Shown piece by piece: positions 54,738 to 64,000 of a stretch of 64,000 nucleotides of DNA. Location of the stretch: the NCBI GenBank assembly GCA_020746995.1, contig JAGPXD010000001.1:620001-684000 (forward strand), given 5' to 3'. Made by a program: the position numbers and the translations under genes. Position 1 is the first letter of the stretch. Each line of letters opens with the position of its first letter. The notes below the pieces were generated by a model. The model did no database searches, was not told the origin of the DNA, and saw only the letters and a list, made by a program, of their open reading frames with translations. This stretch comes from Plectosphaerella cucumerina (taxonomy: Eukaryota > Ascomycota > Sordariomycetes > Glomerellales > Plectosphaerellaceae).

Positions 54738-54768
54738 ATTGGTGGAGACATCGGGTGTCTCCACCAAT
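54738..54768. repeat. Perfect 13-bp hairpin next to tRNA-Tyr
   Basis: ATTGGTGGAGACA and its exact reverse complement TGTCTCCACCAAT surround a TCGGG loop. It starts one base beyond the 5' end of the tRNA gene. On the plus strand it is followed by five T residues (54768-54772). Confidence 0.85.
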
Positions 54769-56975
54769 TTTTGAGGCGTGCTGTCATAATTGGAAGCTCG
54801 GCGTCATCTATCACTTTCCCCTGAAAGTCCCTTGGTGGTGAACAGGTAAACAGGATTCTGGCTTCGAGCCCCTAGACGGTTCGGTCCAGGTTCTTCCCGA
54901 CTCTCCGAGAAACGATCATATATCTCCGTCACGGCGTCCGGCTAAATATTCACACGGACCAGCACATATGCCGACTCCGTGAGCCGTTTGAAGTTTTCTA
55001 GCCAAAGGGGCCAGAGGTCTTGGCAAGCTACCGGATCGTGGCGAGCGGCTCCCCGCGGACGTGGCGGGAACATGACTCTTGTAGTCGGATCGATCTCGGT
55101 CATCCCACGTGCTTCAACGTCCTTGTGGAGGATTAAAGCTCCGAGAGTTTGACTGCATGTGATCAAACCGGCAAGGCCATTAATAGGTTACATCGAAGTC
55201 GTGATGCAACTTAGACTTATCTCATCACCTGTCACCTCCAAAGTCCTCTATAATCGAAAATAACGTGCAGCAAATAATGCTGAGCAGAATATCGCCTCCT
55301 GCATGTTCGGTGAAGGAGGGCGTGGAAGTAAACTAGCAAGTCCGTAACTATGTCTTCACCCCCGTGCCGCCTTGACCGGCAACACTGTAATCATCATACT
55401 CTCGGCACGGATCTTCAGGATCATGAACCCAGTCAAGTTGGCCAAGAAAGCCTCTCGGTCTGTTGCAAGTGCGAGATTGTCTGAACCCCCAGCTTCCGAC
55501 GTAACATGTCACATGTGAAGGCCAGTATGCAGCTCGAGAGTGCCATGATAGGCGGAAGGATTCCGGCACCATGATATGCACTCACGCCCCGTAACGCTAC
55601 TGCTGCTGGCGTTTCTGTCACATTTATCCCGCTGCAAGCTTCATCTCGTCACCAAAGGGCGTCGAGCCCCCTGAACCGGATCCGTCACTCGGTCGAGATC
55701 ACCGACGTCTAGACCATCCTCCCATCTCGATACCCGATCCCCTTACCGAAGGTTTCTAAGGAAAGCTGCGGGCCGTTGCTTGTCATCCGCTGATGAACGC
55801 CAAGCGTAGCAGTGGGCAGAAGCTAGCAATATTCTCAGGGGAAGCGATTGCCACGCACCGGAAGTAGATGAGGCCCGTCCCCACGAGGTCGGTGACCAGG
55901 AGGCGCCTGATGGCGCAGCCACCACGTCGTTCTCCAGAATACATCCCCCATGCCGTGTTTCTGACATGAGCGCCACCTCCATCTCGCGTGGAGCTCGCGG
56001 CTCGTCTTCCCGACCCGTGAAAACGGCGTGAACCCCCTTTCTTTTACCACATCCCCCCTGACAGAACAGGGCCGAGGTCACGCATGGGCAGAGCGTCTGC
56101 CTCCTTCGACCTGTCAGCTCTCCGCACGCATCGAGATTCAGGGCCAGCGGTGTCTCGGGGGCGAGTAGATGTTCTGCTTCTGCATGGCCCAGGCCGCTGG
56201 AGACCCGCGCCCCCGCAGACGCCTCCCAGATGGTTCCCCGGGTGAGATGAACGGTGTGTGGCGAGGAATCATGTCGAGACGCTGCCAAGTATTCTCCGGC
56301 GTTGACCATGACGCGGCCGCTTTTGGGTGAGGCCGGAGGCGTGGCGATGCTTCTCGCCACGTGCCGCCGGCGGCGGCGCTGGGCCGTGTCCGCCTACTCC
56401 GGGTGGGTGAGCCGTTCGGCGCCGGAAGGGAGGGAGGGTTTCTTACGGTCAACGGGGTCTCAGGGGTGGACCAGCCCTGAGAATTCCGGCTTGAGCTCCG
56501 CGGCGAACGAAGGGGTTTGGATGGACCTGGAGGGCTGTGTTGGCACGACGAGCTCCCTTCCCGCTTTGGCAAGGCGAAAGAGACATACGGGCACAAACGC
56601 ACCTTGGCCGACGGGCCCCTATTCCTAGACACCCCTAGCCCCAAGCGACCCAGTGGTCTGTCTCGACGGGTAATCTAGAAAGCGCGCGGCGCGAAGTGGC
56701 TGGCCCGCAAGGAAGCAAGCCCCCTGAGAAGGCGGGTGAAAAGGGGGGTTCAAGGGACGTGGGATGGTGCCAAAAAGGGGGGCCAAACGACCGACCATGT
56801 CGCAGATGCCAGAATGACGGGATGCTGGTTGGCTACAGGACAAGCCGCCGCGCGCAAGGGTTTCTGGCATTTCGTCCCTGCGGTATTTTCTCTCATAGGC
56901 CGTCTTCGCGGCGCGCGTCGTTCATCTCGGGGGTTCTTGCTACGTTGCAGGATGAGTGGTACCCGAGCATCTCTT

Positions 56976-56999
56976 GATGGATGGATGGATGGATGGATG
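56976..56999. repeat. GATG tetranucleotide microsatellite
   Basis: Six perfect tandem GATG units within the gene-free stretch. Confidence 0.9.
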
Positions 57000-59900
57000 C
57001 ATAGTCAGGGCCGAAGAACACGTCCGTGGGTCTCGAGGCCAAGTCGGAGAAACGCGGTTGTGGTTCGATGGAGGCGAGACAAGTACGTTCCTGCTGATTA
57101 TTTACTCGCGGCATCATCGCAAATCCAAGGGACTGGTCAGGCTAGGTTTGTGTTGAATGAATCAGTGACTCGGACGCCCGGTTTTTGACTCGGGACACAT
57201 GCTCACTGGTCTCGGAGCTGACTCCTTCAGCTTGACGAGCGAGCCTGGGTGCCGAGCGAGGCGCCTCTAAAGGTTCCGCTAGCAGCATATCTGGGTTGGC
57301 GGCACGACCCATCTTGGCCAAGACAGCGAGGATGCCGACCGGCGGCTCTTCAGACGAGTCCGAAATTTGACAAAGGGAGGAGGCAGCGAGATGACGAGAA
57401 GCGAGGGGATGGAAAGGAGGGGGAGGGACCGCTTGTCGCGCGTCTAGGCCCGAGACCCTTCGGGGACCTTGCGTCAGGACGCCTTTCTGGCAGGGCTTCC
57501 GAGGGAATGATCCGCGAGGAGGGCGAAGTTCAGACGGCGCAGGCAGCACCAGAGCAGAAGAAGGGGTGCGGAAAGGCGGCCGCGGCGCGCGCCCACCTCC
57601 CACTCAGGACGAGCGAAGCGTCTGCTTGGTAAACTTTAATCCTGCCCAGGACGGGTCCAGCTCGCAAGACCCCTCTGACCCGAGAAAAGCTGGGCTGGCA
57701 AGCCTGCAAGGTCCCTACATTCCCCTCCCCTGGGCTGGCCCTGACGGGGCGTCGGACGTTGGAGCTACTGACAGCCTAGCGATATGGACGGGCCACGATG
57801 CTGGGCGGACACCCCCCATCCGGCGTAGCCAGTGCCATGTTGATGATGCTATCCCAGGGCAGTAATTCTCGCGGGAGGCGGGTCTGCTCCAGAGACAGAG
57901 CAGAGATGAACGAGTTTCTGCGAGATCGATGGTCGCGAGAGGAGCCGTCGGCGAGAGCATCCGAACGCGTTGTTGTTTTGGTCGCGGAGGGCCGGAAGCT
58001 ACAGTTACGCTACCAGGAAGCGAGGGGGGGAAGCAGAAGCAGGGCCCCTGGAACTCCCGCCGCTACTATCGATGGTGTCGCGCGGGACGCGGGCGACTGA
58101 AAGGTGTCACCCGCTGGAACCGCAGCAGACTAAGGCTAAGGGGACAAGGTATAGTAGCAGCAGGCCGTCCTCGCCTTGCATGCAGTGCAGCAATCGATGG
58201 AGTCGCACTGCCGGGAGAGTGCCGAGCTGACTCGGCCGGATGGCCGGCTGCGACATCAGGATGCCGTGTCCTCGTGGACCCCGAGGGCAGTTCCTTGGAC
58301 AAGGACGTGCGCTGTGAGGCAACACTGCAACTTTGCGCACTGGCAGCGTCGCAAGAAGCGCCGTGGGCGTTCACGTTCGGCAGATGCAGATTCGAGCGCG
58401 TGGCCCCGGGTGATGCTCCGAGCGCACTGATGCCCACGCGCCATGTCAAGTCTCACATATAGACAGGACGACGATGCAACGATGGCGGCGGTCCGATGCT
58501 CGCGGACATGGGCGGCGTACGGGCACGGGTGCCGAGCCGAAGAGGGGGGAATATTCCAGGCTTCCCTTTGTTTGTGTCCCGAACAGGCTTGGGGCGGAGA
58601 GAGAGCGAGAGAGAGATCAGGAGAGACATGAGACCCAGGAGATGTGCTAGCACTGCTAGGCTTTAGCATTGAGGTTCAGGGTATTTCTGGACTTCGGCCA
58701 ACATAGAGTTTGCCGGGTCAAGCGCTCGGCGCCGCCCGTGGTCGGTGCAGCGGCGGGCGAACATGGAGGGACCCGGGAAGAGGGCCCTCGTCCGCAGGTC
58801 CGCCCGCAGGCAGCGACCCGACTGGGCCCGCGTCTCGCGCCGAGCCCTTGGGGCGGCGGAGGGGATGCCGTGTTTGTGGGAAGACGGGCGAGTCGGGGCG
58901 CCATCGACCGCGGCGGTGATGGCCGGCCGGCCGCCGGGTGTGTCGATCGCGGCGATAATTTTCTTTCGTTGCGTCACGGTGTTTCTGTCTCTCAGCTTCG
59001 CCTCGCCCGTTGGGGCTGGGCTATCCCCGAAAATCACAATGGAAGAGCCGACGATGACAAGAGAAAGTGTGCGGATGACGGAGATGGCGATGGGCTCGCG
59101 CGGGCCTAAGCAGCGGCAAGTCGAGACGACGCATGTCGCTAGCACCGAGATGGAAGGGCGGTCGTTCGGCCGGTCCGGAAGGGCAACGCGGCTCTTCTTT
59201 GCTTGGTTCTCCTCCTTTTTTTCCCAGTGCCGGTACTCGTAGTTACGTAGCGGGTTTGGCTTGGCCAAGGTTTTGGCCATGACGTCTGAATTTATGAACC
59301 CCGCGAGAGACTGGGGACAGCGTACAGGGGGGGAGGGGACGAAGGAAAAATCCCACGGCAGCATGTCGGGGGGGCTACCCGGCACATGTGTGCAATGGCG
59401 CAGTTGGGAAACTCCGGGGGTGCCTTTTTTCTCGCTCTTGGCTCTCGATGTGGGTTTTCCAGAGCCAGATCATGACGGGGCGTCTCCGGTGCCTTGGCGG
59501 TCAGGGCCCGGCGGGATGTTTGCATGTTCCATGGGGCATTGGACATTAGCCATGACGGGCTGCCATTCATCTTCGTAGGTGCAGAGAGAGTGTGCCTCCC
59601 TGCATGGCTCCCGGCTCGGCTCTTCAACGGCGGCGGCGTCGACCCCCGGAGACCCCCCTGAATCGGGGATGGCATCGGCAGGTAGCCCCCGAGAGTTCCC
59701 CCGTCTCGCAGTTCCGAGCTACACCGAAGGACGAGCGAGGAAGAAACCCCCAGTGAACACCAAGAAGGAGAGACACACCGGGGACACTAAGGCAGAGGGC
59801 ACAGCAGGTCGATAGACCTCCTCCCCATTCGAGGTGTCTCTCCGGGGTGGGCAAAGGGGTGGGCAAAGGGGGATGTTGGTCTAGCCTGAAGAGAACTAGA

Positions 59901-60599
59901 CAGGGTCTTATTACGCGGAGAGCACATCGACGCGTGGTAGTGCTATAATTGCATTCTGGACGAGGCAGCTACACCCGCCAGTATTTGTCTTGGAGTATAG
60001 GGCACTGTAATATGCTCTCACTGCTTCTCGCCATGGGACGATCCAGGGTATCATTTTGAGTGCGTGTGGGTGTCGCTCAACTGTAACGAGCTTGGTGCTC
60101 TGCTCTGCTGAATGTTGGATTGGGCCACTGCTTGCTTGCCCTTGCTTGCTTGGTTGCTGCTTGCTGCTTGCTGGGCAGTGGCTGAATGTCGGCTAGACGA
60201 GCGGGATGCTGCCCGGGCAGAAAATCTACCGTCCATCCACGCAGGGTTGAGCGGCCGCGAGGGGCGTCGTGATTGGGCTCACTCGGTCTGCCGAACCCCT
60301 CCTCTTCATGGGGGCCCTTGAACTGCCAGGAGGGACACGGCACAAGAGTCAAGTCGAGGATAGGAAGTACGAGAGAAACGGGCAACATGTGTTTCTTCAC
60401 TGATGTCACGGGCCAACAGCTTGCAACGAGGTGTCGGGACCCAGGGTTTGGACACTGACCCCCCTCTGTCTGTTCGCTTCAGGGCTGTCTGACTGTCTCT
60501 CCCCCGAGCTCATCCCCCTCTCTCCCCTCTGTAGATCCCCCCTGAACCCTGCACACCTCGCAAGGTGGACCGAAGCTACCCCTGAACCCCCGTTGAACG

Positions 60600-60690
60600 C
60601 CCAGAACCTACCACCCCCCTCCCCCCTACGAGTCCCCCCCCCCTTCCTCTCACCACCACCCTTCACCCCCCATTCCCGGCGGCGCCCGCC
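60600..60690. repeat. C-rich polypyrimidine tract
   Basis: An almost pure C/T stretch with several runs of six or more C. It precedes the presumed promoter of the regulator gene and could be a regulatory or structural element such as an i-motif; untested. Confidence 0.6.
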
Positions 60691-61658
60691 CCCATAAAAC
60701 CTGAACCGCAGGCGCAAAGCTGCGCACATGTGCCGGGGAAATACCCATGCGGCACATCACGCCAGGGGCCCGTCGAGAATCTTCTTCCCTCGCCGCCTTC
60801 GCCGAGCCAGGAAAGTCGAGAAGCAGCCCCATTGAGGGCTACTCTGACTCTCTCTCCTCCTCTCAAACCCGCTCAAGCTCCCGCGGGCCCTCTCGCCTCG
60901 CTCAACCTACCGTCACCTGTTTCCGACGACAAGTCTCGTGAACGGGCCGACAGGTGCTCTGCTCTCCTCTGCTCCATCGCTGCGCCGCGCTCGATCCGGT
61001 TGCTGATCTGAACCCGACAACGGACGGGCTCGCCGCCCGCACCCCTTCTGTCCGCATACCCTCCTCCCCCATCCCATCCAGTGCCCTTTTGTTGCTAGTT
61101 GCCTGGCTTCCCTTATTATCAATTTTCCATCCGATCCCACGAACGGGGAGGGGCAAACAAGGCCTGACTGACATCTGGCCACCCCCGTCCGTTCCGTCCA
61201 TCTTTCTGCCTGCAAGCCATCTAACCTTGTCTCATGCGTGCCGGGCCCGGTCCTCGAGGCCCTCAAAAACAGATGTCACCTATCACGTATCCCCGCGGCA
61301 CCTCACATCACAGACTCCTAGTCCTCCACTCCAACCACCACCACCGCCCTCGACAGACATATCAGCCCCGGCCCGCGCGCCTGCCCATGCACATCTGAGC
61401 AGAATACCTCCCTCCTCCCCGTCACTCACCCACATACACCCCGGACCACCCATCCATTACTCGTTCACATCGTTCACACTTTCCTGGCCTCCTCCCTGTT
61501 CACACACACACGCACGCAGACGCAGACGCAGACGCACCAGACAGGATAGGCCCCATGCCAGCTCGCCTACTCGAACTAGCATCAGCAGCACCCAGAGACG
61601 GACGAACACCTCCAACATCAACACATCCCACACCACCACTACCGGCCCGTCCTCGCCA

Positions 61659-64000
61659 ATGACCTGGACCTACCACCCCTGGGAACAACACCACAGAGCC
61701 TTCAGATATGACAGCACCGTGACGCCGCAGCCTCCCCTCCCAGACAACATGGCTTCCCCAGAGCAGGCAGACTCCCTGCGGGAGAACCTCCGCCAGGTCA
61801 TCCTCGAGCAGCTCACCGACGCCCTGCTTGACTGGCCCGCCATGGCATCACTGTCCAACCCCGTGCTGCGCGTCGAGGCCTTTATCCAGGACGGCAACGC
61901 CAACGTGCCGGGGCACAACCCCATGCAGAGCCCCCTCGTCACGGTAGGAATCTGCATCCCGTCCCTGCCCTTGTTCTCGCCGTCCCCGATGCCGACCCCG
62001 GCTGCCCCTTCCCTGACGGATATCTCTGCTGTTGTTCCCCCCTGGTGGCTCTCGCTGACGAACGAGCAGAAAATGGTCGACCTCTCCGGATACATGACGC
62101 CCTCGGCCGTCCACCCATCTCCCACATCGGCCTTCCCCCGGGCCCGTCCGGCCTCATGTCGAACCACATCGTGCCCTCGCAGGCGCATCTCGTCCAGCAT
62201 GGCGACCCGACGATACAGCCGACGCCCATGGATATCACCCCGCTGCACACGCCCATGTACACGCCCATGGCGCAGCCGCAGCACCACCCACAGCAGCACC
62301 ATCAGCTGCAACAGCAACCGCAACAGCAGCAACACCACCAGACGTCACCACCCTCCTCCGTCTCCTCTCACATGACGACACCCTCCCACATGACCATGAG
62401 CTCCTCCAACATGGCCCTCTCCCGCCGCCCCTCGTACCAGCTCTCCTCGGACGACGACGCCCACTCCTCCATCGCCATCGCTCCCCGTCCCAGCACCCTC
62501 AGGCCCGTCCGCACCGGCGGACCCAGCGGAGCCACCATCCAGGAAGGTCCCGACAGCCAACGCCAGATGCAGATCGCGGGCCACTTCCCGAAGCGAGCCA
62601 AGATCCATAACGACCCGGTTACCTTCTTGCCGCAGCCCTCATCACTCGACAAGTTCATCATCAGCGTCTGGGACCAGATCCACGGCGGGATCAACCTCGA
62701 GCCCCAGGTATTGCTGGAGCAGTGGCAGCTTGCCGCGGCAGCCGCAACAGCCACTATCAACGGGGCCACGAACATGCAGGGGCAGCCGCAGCAACAACAT
62801 GGCCAACAGAACCAGTACCAACAGCTCGAGTTCGGCGGCATCATGTCACCACCCCTTTCCGAGTCCAACGAAGCCGCCGGCAGCAGCAGCAACAACAGCC
62901 TAAGCGCCAACCTCGGTCTCGGCCTGAGCCTCGCCCCCTCGACCTCCACCGGCAACGCCCACATGGACCTCCATACCTTCAACCGCAGCAACCTCTTCTG
63001 CCGCAAAGTGACACAAGCCAGCCGAGCATGCCGCTCCATCGAAGTCATCGTCCAGGCGCGGTGGATCGAGCACTTCGACGCACACGTCGAGCTCCTAGCC
63101 GTCACCTCGCCGAGCATGTCGCCCACCAAGCGGCGCAAGGCCGCGCTCCTCGAGGCGTGCGGTGATTTTGGCTGGTCAGAGAAGGAGCTGCGGAACAAGA
63201 TGGCCATCTGGCGCGGATACAAGGAGATCAAGGACGCCGGTGGCTGGGCGGCCCTCGTCTTTGCGGGAATGGGGTTGTACCGCTTCTGCAAGTACCGCGT
63301 AGGGTTCACGCCAGAGGCCATGGCGAGGCTGCGCGCACTGCGGCCGCGTATTGAAGTTGCCGCTGACACGCTGCATCCGACATGGCGACAGCTTCTTGTT
63401 ATTGTCGGCGAGAGCCCGCAGCGCCGGTTCTGCGGACATCCCCATGACTGGGTTGTGCGCCAGGACGGCTCGGACCCTGTACCCTTGAGGAGCACATACC
63501 TCGAGCACGACCCCTTTTTCAGCTTCGAGCACCTCGAAGGCGGCAGTGTCATCGATGCCGACGCCTGGGGACCCGACGACGACCCACGATGGGTTCCGCC
63601 TCCCAACCCCGCCGCATGTGTCACGGGCGCTCACATATGCCACTCCTGCGGCCAGGAGCAGAGCGAAGACCCGAAAGCCAACTCGTGCTACTGCTTCCCG
63701 ACATTGTTCGGAGGTGGAAGTGGGGGTAGCAGCACCGCCATTAATACCACTAACACCTCCACCGGAGGAGGGTCCGCCTCCGCCTCCGGGTCGGGCTCCG
63801 GTTCCGGCTCCGGCGCCGGCCCCTCCTCCGGGAGCAGCCCCGGCATCGGCGCCCGGATGCGCAACTCCGTCCCCGTACAGGTCTTCCGCACCACAGACGG
63901 GCGTAACAACGGCCTCGTGGCGCTGTGTCCCTTTGAGCGCGGCGCCGCCATCGGCGAGTTCGTCGGCCTCGTCACAAAGGACCTGCAGGACCTCGACGTC
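61659..64000 (+). CDS. Large regulator-like protein with probable SET domain (cut by window edge)
   Basis: The first exon encodes MTWTYHPWEQHHRAF and ADSLRENLRQVILEQLTDAL to 61943 (an alternative start is MASPEQAD at 61749). A 126-nt intron (61944-62069, GTAGGA..GCAG) is in frame. The coding frame then reads KMVDLSGYMTPSAVHP but must change near 62105-62125, because the long conserved frame that follows starts as ISHIGLPPGPSGLMS and is open to the end of the window. This is a one-base discontinuity or an unseen splice. Downstream come Gln/His-rich stretches (HHPQQHHQLQQQPQQQQ), a KFIISVWDQIHGGINLEPQ block, a helical middle (WIEHFDAHVELLAVTSPS), a Gly/Ser linker, and TTDGRNNGLVALCPF and RGAAIGEFVGLV, which look like the start of a SET domain. 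Nuclear regulator is likely. Confidence 0.7.

Larger units (their letters stand above)
54769..61658. other. Long stretch without a supported gene
   Basis: About 6.9 kb. Open frames up to ~240 residues occur on both strands (for example 55743-56360 and 58663-59385 on the minus strand), but they overlap opposing frames, are Arg/Pro/Gly-rich, and show no motif or consistent splicing. The last ~1 kb (60690-61650) is very CT-rich and is probably the promoter and long 5' leader of the downstream regulator gene. No tRNA, 5S rRNA or transposon coding sequence was recognised. Confidence 0.45.

Noticed and set aside
58663..59385. 240-residue minus-strand frame with one hydrophobic stretch
   Set aside because: Opposing frames of similar length exist, composition is Arg/Pro-rich, and there is no family resemblance or splicing support.
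60954..61658. Upstream extension of the SET-type regulator by 235 codons
   Set aside because: The residues are Ser/Pro/Thr/His runs from a CT-rich leader, with several ATGs absent until 61659; it looks like translated 5' leader.
1..64000. CRISPR arrays, bacterial operons, riboswitches or replication origins
   Set aside because: Introns, tRNA introns and fungal families show eukaryotic nuclear DNA; no regularly spaced direct repeats of CRISPR type were seen, and the 17-bp minisatellite has no spacers.

Overview
The window looks like nuclear DNA of a filamentous ascomycete (Pezizomycotina, most likely a Sordariomycete; a Colletotrichum- or Verticillium-like fungus is possible but not proven). 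The reasons are many short introns (mostly 47-80 nt) with GT..AG ends and CTAAC/CTGAC-type branch points, intron-containing nuclear tRNA genes, GC-rich coding sequence, and fungal families: GPI-type chitin deacetylase, Zn2Cys6 regulator, Dal5-like permease, Vip1-type RRM protein, Con-6-like protein, DUF3659/LEA protein and OTT_1508-like deaminase. Gene models were built by hand: each intron was placed by splice signals and checked to keep the reading frame.

Layout. 1-6.4 kb: a GPI-anchored chitin deacetylase and a large AAA+ ATPase. 7.2-11.5 kb: a decayed block made of a broken sugar transporter carrying a foldback inverted repeat, a GH3 beta-glucosidase remnant and a frameshifted Zn2Cys6 regulator; this looks like a dead glycoside-utilisation cluster. 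11.75 kb: tRNA-Ser(AGA). 13-17.3 kb: a secreted thioredoxin-reductase-like flavoprotein, a one-TM protein of unknown function and a coiled-coil protein. 19.7-32.4 kb: a run of low-complexity proteins (KPEEK/polyQ protein, small paralogue with the same C-terminal motif, DUF3659 protein, 1272-residue LEA/DUF3659 protein) plus an unknown 197-residue protein. 33.7-37.8 kb: an M19 dipeptidase beside a Dal5-type permease, a plausible peptide/nitrogen scavenging pair. 38.2-41.2 kb: a frameshifted membrane-protein gene, a Con-6-like gene and a Vip1-like RRM gene. 42.3-46.9 kb: a broken C2H2 zinc-finger gene, an OTT_1508-like deaminase, a small cysteine-rich secreted protein and a small membrane protein. 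47.7-49.9 kb: a 17-bp minisatellite followed by a G-domain GTPase pseudogene. 50.2-53.2 kb: a secreted alpha-carbonic anhydrase and a Tyr/Gly/Pro-rich secreted peptide. 54.65 kb: tRNA-Tyr(GTA) beside a perfect hairpin. 54.8-61.6 kb: about 6.9 kb in which I find no gene. 61.66 kb to the end: a large regulator-like protein with a probable SET domain, cut by the window edge.

The most interesting region is the 19.7-32.4 kb cluster. Two genes share a nearly identical C-terminal module, and two others share DUF3659 repeats, which suggests a locally expanded family of intrinsically disordered, stress- or structure-related proteins. A second theme is gene decay: five loci are broken by frameshifts, nonsense codons or internal deletions, and two of the stops fit C-to-T change at CpA, the signature of repeat-induced point mutation (RIP).
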